Shown one piece after another: positions 12,182-23,679 of a stretch of DNA of 64,000 nt. The position numbers and the translations under genes are program-made. Under the pieces are notes generated by a model, which did not search any database, was not told the DNA's origin, and saw only the letters and a list, made by a program, of their open reading frames with translations. The stretch's first letter is position 1, and each line of letters opens with the position of its first letter. The stretch spans positions 62,001-126,000 of the forward strand of contig JAJEKV010000221.1 in NCBI GenBank assembly GCA_021234155.1, given 5' to 3'. This DNA comes from Isoetes taiwanensis (taxonomy: Eukaryota > Streptophyta > Lycopodiopsida > Isoetales > Isoetaceae).

Positions 12182-12368
12182 CTGCGCGACGTCTGTGTCA
12201 CGTCTGCTGACGCGGCGTCTGCTGACGTCGCCGGGCTGTCGCATATGCGACGACGGCGCATGCGGCGTAATGCCCGAACGACATGTCAGGCGACGTCACG
12301 GCGACGCCGCCGACGCCGCCTTTCGGACGCCGCTATAGACGTCGCTAAATGACCCTTTTCTTGTTGTG
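12182..12368 (-). repeat. CG-rich right terminus and terminal inverted repeat of the CACTA-like element
   Basis: The segment is packed with GACGTC, GCGACG and GCCGCC words and ends in CTTTTCTTGTTGTG. Its reverse complement starts CACAACAAGAAAAG. Composition changes abruptly just after 12368, consistent with an element boundary. Confidence 0.55.
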
Positions 12369-12399
12369 AGAGTCCGCAGTATAAAGATGTGATCAATGG

Positions 12400-12912
12400 T
12401 TGAGTGTCGCGGCCTGAGTCTTGTCTTTGTGAGGGCTCGCACCCCCGCTGCCTCTATTCAAACCGTCAACTGCTGCTCGAGAATCCTAGATAGCAATTTT
12501 TTAAACACCGAACTGACCATGATCGTTTGGTAATTGGCTGGGCAGTGTGGGCCACCTATCTTGTAGATGGGAACAACTCGGCTAGTGGTCCACTATGGAA
12601 GGGGAGGGAAGGGGGCTTCCTATAACATCATCTTTGAACAAAGGGGTAATATCGGTACTATAGATGGTCCTGCCCACTTGAGCAACTCTGCCTGCATCCC
12701 ATCTAGGTCTAGTGCTTTTCAATTGGCAAGGCGCTATAAGCCCTAGTCTACATCTGCCTCTGTGATTTCCAACGACGGGCCTTCTTTGGAGGGGGTTGGG
12801 GAGGGGAATGTTGCTTGTGCACCCTGAGGATCATAAAGTTGTTCCATGTATTGCCCCCACTGCTCGGGAGTGATATTCCCTGTAGGTTGTACTGGCTTTC
12901 TGAGCACCATAA
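12400..12912 (-). pseudogene. RTE-like LINE reverse transcriptase remnant
   Basis: Read on the minus strand, the sequence gives a stretch with TPEQWGQYMEQLYDP, then a KALDLDGMQAELLKWAG block. The latter matches the conserved N-terminal RT motif that usually reads K-x-PGPDGIPAELLK. After a frameshift a WTTSRVVPIY-like segment is still discernible. There are at least four in-frame stops, and the catalytic YxDD region is missing. The endonuclease remnant at 59.5-60.47 kb and the C-terminal remnant at 24.86-25.22 kb look like parts of the same general LINE class, but not of one copy. Confidence 0.55.
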
Positions 12913-15160
12913 TATAGAAGTGCCAGATAAATAGTTATATATAATATGTTATTTGTATTAGAAGTAGCATCATTCTTAAAACTACATTTACTTAAACAGT
13001 TGTTCTAGTTTGAGGGGGGCATTGAATAATCTGGCTATCATATTTATGCATCAATCTTGCAATCGTCAAATATTTATTATGAAAAATGATAAGAAAACCT
13101 TTTCGTGAACATATTGTTTGATTAACAAATTTATGTATCTGGATCTTTGTGGTGATATGGTAACGTCCATATATTTGTAGTTTTTGTTTATGGCTTGCAT
13201 CATCAGCTCGTTTACATCTCTGTAAAGAGCATCTGATCCAAAAGCTTCTGGATTGTTATATTGGAAAGTCATCTACCGTAAGTGTGTATAAGGTGTAACG
13301 TTGAGCAATCAGGCATAACAAAATATCATAAACATAGATTGAGTTCGGCAACATACATATGCCTATTTTGTGCCATCATTAAAAGCTTTCTAATATAGGT
13401 CTGTGTACAACGTCCAAGTTAGGTAAACTTCTTGCCTTTGTCCTTGTACCTTTCTTTTGCCCACGCATGAATGGTTTGCCTCAATGATCAAAGCATCAAC
13501 ATCCATTATTTCATGAATCATAGAATACATACGAACCAACGTTGCTTTATTGAAGAAGCATTAAGTTCCAATCACTATGGTTCACAATAAATAGTTTGTA
13601 GGTTCTACTACAAAAATGTACGCAGGTTCTCAACAAATAGTTTGCAGGTTCTGTTACACTTGAACATGCTATCTTGGAGTTCTGCACTATAGAACCATAA
13701 AAAGTTTGAATGCCTAAATAAGACTAGAAGCTTTCATTGATCATAAATAAATTTAAAACTTACAAATTGAGATTACATGTGCACATGGAAATCCACAGAA
13801 CCAGTTTAAAATTCTGTCACTTCACATGATATGAGCTTTCAATCCATTCTTAAATGCCATTCTGTATAGAAAAACTAACTATATCTTTCATGATCATGGA
13901 AACAAAGTATATATTCTTCATCATATTGTTTGTAAGTATAAGCTGCTCATAAATCAATGTTTGTAATTGAAAACCTCTATCTTTCATTTTCTCATCTCTT
14001 AGAGCAGTGTGAATTTTGTGTTGGCGGCTTGATTTCACAACCTACAACTAGATCAAACAAAACCCATTTATCTATCATATTATCTAGAAAGTAGAAAAAT
14101 CATCTACAACTTCATATATACAATAGCCAAAGCCATATTGTGCATTAAACAAACTTATTTAGAACCTGATTGCAGACGCCCTTGCCACCATGAGTTGGTT
14201 TTGGCATTCAAGAATACCTACGCCCTTTTATCTTTTAAGCCTATCCATTGTTCAAGTTCGTCCCTGCCTGTTCTCCTGCACTTCAAAAACTATCTAAAAT
14301 CTCGAAAGCATATGCAAATTAGAACCTCCAAAAAATGATGCCACGTCCATAAGCTAGCCAAAAAGCAAACTCCGAGTACCCCTAAAACAAATCACACATG
14401 TGCATCACCACCTACACAAGCTGAAAAATATAACACCCTACTCTACCAACAAGTACCAACACAACAACCAACCAGCAAAAATTAAAAACTATAAGACACT
14501 ACCACAAGAACGGACACACACTAGAAATATAACAAACAACCACCTAAACTTCGTGCACATTAGCTATTCTTAACCATGTAGGAATTTATGATCATTGCAT
14601 GTTCCAACTTGTAAGTTCATTCTACAACATAGTCAATGCAGACCTGTAAAGATTATATGATTGATTAACCATTTTCCATCTTCTCATCCACATTAATGTA
14701 ACCAGATTTATAGGTAAAGGAAATACAATTCAGATTTATAGTTAAAGATCACCACCACTCTATCTATCTAATATCTTCTTATCTTTATACTACAGAGCTC
14801 CAAATCACCTGAAATTTGTTGCAATAGGACCGTTAGACAGCCTAGAATCCATTTACAACCTCAAATTAGGCTAGAAATGTCAAACCCCAGCTCAAAATGA
14901 CCAAAATTGCTCAAACCCTTGAATTGTTTTTCCAAACTGTGGTTTGTTTGTAAATAGAAGCATACCCCATTAGTACCTCGCAAGTATTGCTCTCGGCTCG
15001 AAGCTGATGTCTTACTCCTAGATAGATGTGCTCAAGAACACCCCGTTGTTATAGTCATCTAGACCTCAGCATAGCAACCCAAGTTCAACTGTTTGTACAT
15101 CACCTCTGCTCATGCCAAAGGCATAAACCTTGACCTAATTCTGTGTCCTTCTAATAGAGT
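12913..15160. other. AT-rich interval without an assigned gene
   Basis: No family was recognised. Short minus-strand open pieces occur near 13066-13272 (68 residues) and 13440-13580, but neither could be tied to a known domain or to each other. The 14340-14560 part is A/C-rich. Confidence 0.5.
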
Positions 15161-16905
15161 TTGACTTATATAGCCGCCACATTGACACTCCCTATTGCCA
15201 GGGTACCTAGAAAGGAGCTAGAGTCTAGAGCTGCCCAAGTCACTCCATGTGTAGAGATTGGACTTCCCCAAACCAACTTTGCTAGGACCTTAGAGTATGC
15301 CTCAAACATCATGGAGGTTTTGCAAAACAACCCTCATTTCATGCCATACCACACGTCCTAATGTCCATAGACTTGAAGATTATAGATATGTCTCCAGTAA
15401 TGCTGCTCGAGCCATCTTGCTTGCTTATAGAGCCCAAAATGTTGTAGGAGAGCCCTTCAAGTAGACCCTTAGACTCTAGAATATACGAGCGTTGCTTTCG
15501 AAGTACAGGGCCAGAGCCACAGAAGAGCTAGAGGCGCAATTTCTTGAAGACATCGAGGTCCCAGCCGATGTACAGACAGATAAGGAGAGGAGACTGAAAA
15601 GACGGACCCAAGAGAGAGAAGCACAACGACAAACACCTCAATCAACAAACGAGTAGAACAGGACACCACCGGCCTGTCATCAATCTTCATCAAATGGGAA
15701 GAATATTGGTAACCAACGGCATCAAGAATTTTTCTAGATGTCAACCTCCCGGCTACCACGTCCACGAACTCACATCAGAAAGAGGATCTCGACGCCTTCA
15801 CCAACTCGACGTACATGAGTTTCAAATGGAAGAACGCAAGGCAGCAAAATACAAGTGCAGGAAGACGTTAGACATCGATGCCGCGTTAGCATCACGAGCT
15901 AGGGCCAGAGGGCATAATCTTCCGTCGAGGAGAGAAGTCATGGCGACACAGGAGCGTATAGAAACCGGAGGGAAGACCACCACGACCTTGAAGCCCAGCA
16001 GCTCAAGCGAATGTCATGCAACGTCAACAAAAGGAGCAACCAAGCTAGGCAACCACAAAGCACCTAAGGCTGACCAGGACGAGCTTCCAGCTCCCTTGCG
16101 CCAGCAGGAGAACTTTCATCGGCTCCAAAAAGTAGGAGGCCATGAGGGGGAGGAGACGCATATCAGGGAACATCTCCAACTTGAAGGCCTATATCAGCAT
16201 TAGGGGCAATATCAAGGAGGAGAATATTCAGCTCGAACAAGAATTCCGGACCCAAAAACACCTAGAAACCAAAGGAAGGACGATCTTACTACGTCAGCCA
16301 AGGAGTGAGAGACTCGAATGGATGGGACCCAAGGTACGGAGGAGACGATCTAGCCAGCAGGTACAAATCACGCAAAGGCGACTAGAAGGAGCCATGGTAG
16401 GAGCAATGGAGATGACCACACTTCCAGGCACAGGAGAGGCACCTCGGAATGAAGCAAAGCCCAACCAACAACAGTCCCACTTAGAAATTCAACCTGCGGA
16501 GGAATGACAATGCCTGCCTACCGACCACGATCTCAGAGCTTCGAAGACATTCAAGAATGCCCGATTGCAACAGCCAGGTGATCCTACTCAAGCGATCAGT
16601 GGCACCGCACATCAGCAACCTTGCAACGACACACCGCATGTAGGGACGTTGAGCAATCACCGCATTCCTTACGACGGACACACACATTAAGGAGGAGCAT
16701 CTTTTTCAAGGGATCACATCGACAAACACTCTTCGCAACTTGGGGTGACAAGCTCGGATCAGACATGAAGCTCAACAATAGTAGCAGCATCTCAAGGAAT
16801 CCCGGAGTCAACCAGAACGAAGAAGATGCAGCAAAAACCGAAGGATCAAATGCGATAGGAGGAGGGGAAACCCTAGAGGAGTATAAACATTTAAGTAGAT
16901 CTTCG
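15161..16905 (+). pseudogene. gag-like remnant of the second LTR retroelement
   Basis: Coherent, charged, Gln/Arg/Lys-rich peptides run through this region with frame changes. About 15490-15650 is Glu/Arg-rich and coiled-coil-like (EELEAQFLEDIEVP). The stretch 15694-16203 is open for 169 codons, and further pieces occur at 16142-16507 and 16621-16908. The region lies upstream of a polypurine tract and LTR on the same strand, so a gag origin is likely. No CCHC knuckle, protease, RT, RNase H or integrase was found here or further down to 21390. Confidence 0.4.
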
Positions 16906-19900
16906 TAGTTGTTTTGAAAAAAGTGGATGAATTAAAATCCCAATGTAAATGTGTATATGTCTATTGTATATCTCGGGTCCTCACAGATATAGTGGAGAAA
17001 ATGTTTTACGGATTTAGCGCTTAGATCAGGAAGCTCCTTCACTTCGACTACATGAGGAAGCAAGGAAGCACAACTATAGCCCAAGATCAAAATGGAAGAG
17101 CAAGTACGAGGGAGAAACGACCAGAGGCCAAGACACTCCCGGAAGTGCCCTCAAGTAGAAGACCTCTCGTCCACCCAATGTCAGAACAAAAGACAACACC
17201 GGTCATGTCAAGATCATCAGCGCTGCACCAGGACATCGTCAGGATGCAACACTACCTCTTGTGGCAGCGGCAACACTTGACGAACTTATGACACGAGTGG
17301 CCTCAACAATAGAAGAAGGAACGACCCGACATCAACGAGCCAACTAAGAAGGCAACATCTCGACAACCATAATTCCACCTTGTGGTAATATAGGGTGATG
17401 CGCTATGACACGTGTATTAGATGGAGATGCACTTACGAAAGGCACTGCGACGAGGAGATATACCTTCAACAACTAGGTGATGGCTTCGTCAGGTACTCCT
17501 ACTAGTAATTACAAGAGAAGAAGCCGATCATATCTCCGACACGTGCACGAGCTCCCAAGAGGCAACAGGAGGATCAAAACTGACGAGCACAATCAAAACC
17601 ACCGGAGGGTACCTCAAGACAAGAAGACGTCATAGCACTGAGGAACGTGACAATGTCCAAGCCATGTGACCGAGGGGATCAAACAAGGAAGATTGGAAGC
17701 TCGATGGAGAAGCAATTAGGTGAGGCGAGGCGAGCCGATAACTTGCACGCGGACTTGCATACAACTTGGTGAACCCAAGGATGGACGATTCAAAGAACAA
17801 CTACAGAAGAGAACAACTCCAGAGGAATATAGCCAAAGGAGGCACGCACAGCCTCAAGAGACGCCTCCAAATAGCTTCAAGTGTCATGAAGTGGGGAACA
17901 ATTACCGCCCGAGAACAGGATCAGGAAGCAGACTGAAATGTCGAAGCATCAACGACCAGCACACCTTTAGTTAGAATGCGATGCAAAGCGCGTTGTGCCA
18001 TAGCCGACAAACATCGGAGGGCCCAAGTATATCAACAAGTTACCCCAGAGTATGAGCTGACGTACAAATAGGAGGATATAGATCATCAACACCATTGCAC
18101 CGGAGGAACACCGATGACATTACCAAGGAGCAGATGTGCAACTCGAAGGGAGGCACAAGGGGGACTTAATAGCTCTAATAGTATTTGTAATTATGTAAGC
18201 TATATGCTTTGCATATATAGTTCCCTTGTTATTCCTTCCCTCCCATAGCGTAACAGATCAAAGAAAGAGATGTCAGGCAATTAGGGGTGAAGCAATCAAC
18301 ATCCTCAACACTCTTTTGGACAACACGATAACGACAAGAGGACTCGACGTATGAGACGTCGATGGAGTCGAAGAAACAATATTGGATACAGAGTCGTCCT
18401 TTAGCTGCCAAGACAAAAAGTTCAAGATGAAAGATCTTTTTCAACGGCGCCACCTTCAGGCTTTTGAAAAGCGGCATGGAAGAATTCAAGTGATCAACTA
18501 CACCATCAAAGCTACCAGCAATGAGAGGCTTCTAACGAACAAAGTCAACCTCTACATCAAAGAGGAGCCACCGTCAAGGAGATTGAAGTATCGAGCGACT
18601 CGGAAGATTGTTACCTTGCTACTTCAAGTAGGCAACGAGTGGATGAGCTTCTAGCAAACTCAAGGATCTAAGGCCATGGGGCCTAGTAGGTTAAATGTAT
18701 GGATGGTAACATCCATATTGGGATTAGAAGGCATTTCCAGATATTCTCGCTGAAAGGATTGCCCCAATATTGAGCTAAGCGTCAAGATTGGGAAGGAAAT
18801 GCATAGGAGTGACTAAAATTATACACGAGTGTTAACAAACATCCAACATATTGAAACCACTTGGTGAGATTGATCACCTCGCTAAGAAGGAATCATTACT
18901 AGGATAATTGTTGACAATGTATAAATCTAGTACCTCCAAAAGAATAATCCAACCGAAAGAAAAGAAGTAATCTAACAAGTCCGGCCAACTTGTTACGATG
19001 ACATCAATTCGATTGGTAGGAATATTCCAAGAGTTTAAATAACTAAGAAAGGGGGAATCTCTAGAATATAAAAGAATAATACATGTAAGGTACATCTAAA
19101 ATAAGAATTATAGTAATCAAATAGTCTTTTGAGACAAAAGGAATTGTCATGATGACAAAACCTTGTGGTTTGGAATCGTTCTAACTAAGTAGGTAACCCG
19201 TAACTATATTGAAAAAATGATAACATAATATGTGCATCCATCTTAGATGGTTATATATGTTAGCTAAGGCTAGTAAATTAATGCGCTAAGTAAGAAGCGT
19301 ATAACCTCTTAAGGGGAGAGAATAGATATCACGTTGTGTACAACGTCATTGAAGGGGTGCAGGACCATTTTCTTTTCGAAGAAAGTGGGAGGGCTCAATC
19401 TTATGATTGAACGTACTTGCATCGAATTGACCGACCCGTAGAATAGAGTTCACTCCGGCAATGGCCAAAGCGAATAGAGCGTAAGATAGATAGATACCTT
19501 AGTGCTCAGGAGGCCTTCAACGTGCGAGACTGACGTAGTAGCTAACTACACCAATGAAGTGGAGCAAAACTATGGGAGCAATGCAACGACCAAGTCATCT
19601 CCAAAATTACTCGACGCCGGCTCAATGGGTGGATGCGTTCTAGCCTTAGGTAAGGTGTGCGCATGCATTATAAGCTTTAATGTGTCTTATTGATAAGTTA
19701 AATATAGATCCTAATAACTGCATAGAAATTGTTGTACGTATATGTATCATAGGGAAATAAGTTAAATAACAACGATAATGTGAGGTAGCATGTTAATTAA
19801 TCCTTCGCAAGGATGCAATTCCTTCCAAGGATAGCTATATGACCTCGGGGTCCTTATAAATATAAATAAAAAATAGAATTAAGATATACTTAAGTGCATC

Positions 19901-20767
19901 TTAGGGATATACTTCCAAGGGTAATGCAGGACCCAAAGAAGAGAATAAGAAGCACATCTAATTCTTGTGTATGATAATTAAAACCTTGTCTATGTAACAA
20001 TAGGTCTAAATCAGGGTTATTGTTTAAATAATCGCGATCTAAAAGTCGTTAAATATTGCAAAGCTTAGAGTAAATATAATTGTACTATCGGAAGTAATGT
20101 ATCCGATACTATCATAATGTTAATTCATAAATATTACCTTAGGGTAATTATGTTAATCACATGCATTAAAGGAGCCAGCAAAAAAATCGGCTCAGGCATG
20201 TCGATTTGTGTTTAGATTAGTTTCATGTGTAGTTAAGATTAATCTACGCATGCAACCTATGCCAGGTATGGATTGCATGCGTATTTACCGATGATGGGAC
20301 CACTACGGTGATCTCTAGGACGTAGTGTAATGTCAATGTAGGCATGACCACGGTTCCGCTTGGATGAGTGGAAGGTAGATTAAAAAGTCTACTTCCGTCC
20401 CACGGAAGTAGACGACCTCGAGAGATAAGAGGTCATTCAGGAATGCATTGATAGGAAAAGCACCTCTAGCCCCATATATGCATTGATAGGAGGAATCTGT
20501 CCTTCACGCCCCATATACGGGAAGGACCTATCCTCCACGTTGGGCAACTAAAGGTGTAGGCATGAGCGCATATAGGCATTATAGGAATTTGTCTCCACGG
20601 CCACGATGGAAGAAGCATCCTCTTCCTACGCCGGGAGATTAGCCATGCATTCATGTAAATAGGTGGGGCGGTCACCATATAACCAAAATTTTATTAATAA
20701 TTAAAATGGTGCTAGCGTAGTGTCGACCTGCAGGCCAATAGAGCCCCGGGAGGGCAAGGAGGTCGAA
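16906..20767 (+). mobile_element. non-coding or unreadable internal part of the second LTR retroelement
   Basis: Only short open pieces remain (17052-17291, 17720-17974, 18382-18654, 19502-19693), none with a recognised domain. The stretch after about 18700 is AT-rich and looks non-coding. It includes a 12-bp perfect hairpin at 20387-20413. The absence of pol over more than 4 kb suggests a large non-autonomous derivative. Confidence 0.4.
20387..20413. repeat. perfect 12-bp hairpin with 3-nt loop
   Basis: GTCTACTTCCGT, loop CCC, ACGGAAGTAGAC. The stem is perfect and GC-balanced, within the internal region of the LTR retroelement. Confidence 0.9.
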
Positions 20768-21330
20768 GTTATGAAGACTTGCAACACAAATTTTGTTATA
20801 ATGTGTTGCAAGGGATGAAGAGTACCTTAGAAGTGTAAATTTTGTATGAAATTGATAAACTTTGATAAACTTAAATGTTGTAGTAAGTAAGGTTAATAAT
20901 TACCTTGCGTGGATTAAGTTATGAAGTGATAAGTTAATTGGATAATGAAATAGTACAGTAATGTCTTAAACATTACCTTAGAGTAATTCTAATAATTAAG
21001 ATAGTAAGTATGTAATTATAGATATTGTAAAATTAATGCAGGATTTTAAGGTGCGAAGACCTGCAACACAAATTTTGTTGGAATGTGTTGCAAGGAATGA
21101 AGAGTACCTTAAATAATAATTGTATATGAAAGTGTTAAATTGTGATAAACTAAATGTTGTGATAACGGAGACTAATAAGTACCTTGTTTTAATAGAAGTT
21201 ACGAATTGACAAGTTATTTGATAATGTAATGGCGTAATAATGATTTAAAAATATTACCTTAAGGTAATCTTAATAAATGTGTAAGTATTATAGTAGTATA
21301 TTGTATGCATCAGGTTGATTGCAGGTTAGG
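20768..21330 (+). repeat. diverged tandem duplication, period about 282 bp
   Basis: Two copies share GCAACACAAATTTTGTT (20781 and 21063), TGTGTTGCAAG, GAAGAGTACCTTA and an ATTACCTTA-x-GGTAAT palindrome (20970 and 21253, perfect in the second). Each contains a small hairpin GCAACACA...TGTGTTGC. A third relative of the ATTACCTTAGGGTAAT palindrome lies near 20136. Confidence 0.75.
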
Positions 21331-21377
21331 AAGATTCCAAGGTGGGGAGACCCACGATGCTGCGGACAGCATCATTT

Positions 21378-21391
21378 CAAGGTGGGGAGAA
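21378..21391 (+). other. polypurine tract
   Basis: CAAGGTGGGGAGAA lies directly before the TGTGACGT start of the LTR. A near-identical copy (CCAAGGTGGGGAGA) sits about 45 bases upstream. Confidence 0.7.
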
Positions 21392-22981
21392 TGTGACGTT
21401 CCAGCACAGTATACGGTCCCAGGACGTATACTGTACTGCCTCGTCACGCGTACACGCCACTCCGACTGACGTGTACGCCAACGTGTAGCCAGGCGGGTAG
21501 CCCCTAGGGGGCAACTTGCAAGGTAGGTGCACTTATTAATGTGCACATTTACCAACGTGCACATTTATTAAGGTGCACACCTTTCCATGTGGATACATTT
21601 ATGCCACCTAGCCATTAAAGGCAAGTGGGCCATTCCCAATTATCCCACATGCCTAAAGGGATAATTGGAAACCCTAGCCCTAACCCCTTGTCTATTTAAG
21701 TAGGAGAAACCCTAACTTGCCCATTTTTCGTCCATGGGGTTCTAGAGCTCTGTTTTGGCTGTTCCAGGAGTCAAAACCGCCTCCCAGACTCTGTCTAAGC
21801 GAATTGCACCATTAGTTTTCCTTGATTCGAGCAGTTCAGCAGGATGGTCGAACTCAGGTCAGGAGGAGCAACCCAAGGACCAGGTATTTAGTCAATTTAA
21901 TAGCCTAAACCATCTTCCAATCATTGTATCAGTAGGTTTAGCCTATTAAATTGCCCATAGCAGCCATCTAGATCCCTAGATACCATATACTAACTAAAGA
22001 ACCTAACTCTATGATATAGATTAGATCTAGTTCTTTAGTTCTTCTGTGATGTATATGGATGATGTATCTCTGTGAACTTCTTGTATTGGGAAGGGGGGTT
22101 AGAGACCTCAAGCTTGGTAGTAGATGCTCCTAGATTAGCCTCTCTAGCACACTGTAGTTTCGGCCTGTGCACAGTAGCCACACCTGGTTGTGGGTGAAGG
22201 GGCCAGACTGGCTTATAAGGAGGTTCGTGTTCTGACTCTTGAACGATCCCTCTGGTGTGTAAGGCCTATCGGGGATCATTGTGACTAGGTCTAATGGCTT
22301 GCCACTGCGTGTGGGCAAGGCATGGGCTCGACACCCGTGGGGTGATGCGTCACTCTCCAGTGGGTTCAAGTCGAATAAGGGCAGTGGCCCTCTAGTCACC
22401 TTGAGTCAGCATGTAGATCTCTGGAGGGAGAGATCCCTACCTGCCCCATCGGAACTGGGGAGATGCAACCCAGGAATAGCCCCTTTGGCTATGCATCCGG
22501 CGGGCTACAGTCAGGTCCCAACACTTTTCAGCCTACTCTGCAAAGTGTGCACAGGAGGGGCGGATGGAGTGGACAACCCTAAGCCATGTTCTTATGCCAG
22601 CCAAATCCATTGCCATGAATTCTGTCTGCAATGAACTCTGGAGACCCAAGCCGTCAGTCATCCTCTTGAGTCTGAGCCTTGGGTAGGATTCCCATATGTG
22701 ATGTACTGATCTTTGTCTATGCAGATATGTGATGAGCCATCCCTTGAGATGGTTATGTGATATGTTGATGTTGTATACTGACATGTATGTTTACGCTTCC
22801 GCAGCTAGGTAGGCCCTGAGGGAGACAGGGTAAATGACCCCTTCATTCTTCCCACTGGAACTCATCAAGGTTGCAGTGAAACGTGGAGGGCCCTGTATCA
22901 GTATGGAGCTGGTATGGGGGATGAACTCCTGTTTGTATACGGTGTGGCACCGTGCACCGTATACGAGTAGGGGACGTCACA
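21392..22981 (+). repeat. 3' LTR (1590 bp) of the second LTR retroelement
   Basis: The LTR starts TGTGACGT and ends ACGTCACA, a perfect 8-base terminal inverted repeat. It follows a polypurine tract. The first base after it (22982) is exactly where sequence shared with the copy B segment resumes, so the right border is fixed independently. A TATA-like TCTATTTAAG lies at 21691-21700. Hairpins built on GTATACGG lie near both ends (21407-21433 and 22935-22964). No 5' LTR was found upstream, so the element is 5'-truncated or its 5' LTR has diverged beyond recognition. Confidence 0.8.
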
Positions 22982-23343
22982 TTATTGGTAAACTCGCTTG
23001 ATTAAAACACTCAATTCCTTTGCAAACTGAGGCTGGATCATGGAAACGTGGATTTTACCATTTTCAAGTGGAACTTTCCATACGCTTAGGAATTCTGCTT
23101 CTGTAATGTCTGATTTCTTCACATTCTTGGGATGCCTACCCTTAGAACACAACCCTCGAAACTCATCAAATTCTATCTTTGTTCTTGCTAATGGGATCTG
23201 CAAAGAGAGATTAAGCAATTTCAGCTGTAATCTTAGGGATTGGCATAGAGGAAAAACCTAAGAAACTAAGTAAGAAAAATACATACTTGATCTATTGCGT
23301 TCTCCATGGCACCAGCATTAAAGTGTTGGCGATGACTTGCACT
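22982..23343 (-). pseudogene. truncated copy of the coiled-coil/RING-like gene, exons 1-2
   Basis: On the minus strand a short first exon (MENAIDQ), a GTATGT donor and a second exon starting IPLARTKIEFDE match the same structure at 41294-41619. Exon 2 is cut by the LTR after RVYQ and a TAA whose last bases belong to the insertion site. It is therefore a non-functional 5' fragment. Exon 2 residues differ from copy B at a few positions (for example EF versus EL). Confidence 0.7.
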
Positions 23344-23679
23344 GATAGAAGGATTCCCGGATGAATCGAGTGCCAAATTCAACTGGATGAATCGAGTGCC
23401 AAATTCGACCGAAAGAACCAAAATGAAATAAGGTGACGTGAAAAGAAGGGCAGTCGACATTGACGGGTGAGTGCCACAATGTTCAAAAAAAAAGTGCTAA
23501 ATAGGTGCTTTGATTTCGTAATTTTGCAAGGGTTTAGCATTTTTTAACCCTGCTGTAGTAGATCTGCCACAATAGTTTTGATGGTTTAAGTAAAGATTTT
23601 AAATGGTCTAAATGACACCTTAGTTAAATGAAATTGAAAATTTCATTGCTGAAACTTTGATCATAAGAATAGTTGATAA

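Larger units (their letters stand above)
5291..12368. mobile_element. CACTA-like (CMC) DNA transposon candidate, about 7.1 kb
   Basis: The right end, read inward on the minus strand, is CACAACAAGAAAAGGGTC followed by TTTAGCGACG. This closely resembles known plant CACTA termini (CACTACAAGAAAA, then CG-rich subterminal repeats). The left end begins CACATTAAAAAAAGATGC and then runs into ACGCCGCTATA. The same GCCGCTATA word occurs inverted at the right end, and both ends carry palindromic GCATGCGACG repeats. The left TIR is much weaker than the right, and I could not find a matching 3-bp target duplication (cat left, aga right). No TNP2-type transposase could be read. The element is therefore supported by its ends and repeats, not by its protein. 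Confidence 0.5.

Noticed and set aside
13066-13580. Minus-strand exon pair resembling a known plant regulator
   Set aside because: The resemblance was limited to a few residues and no frame connects the two pieces, so no gene was called.
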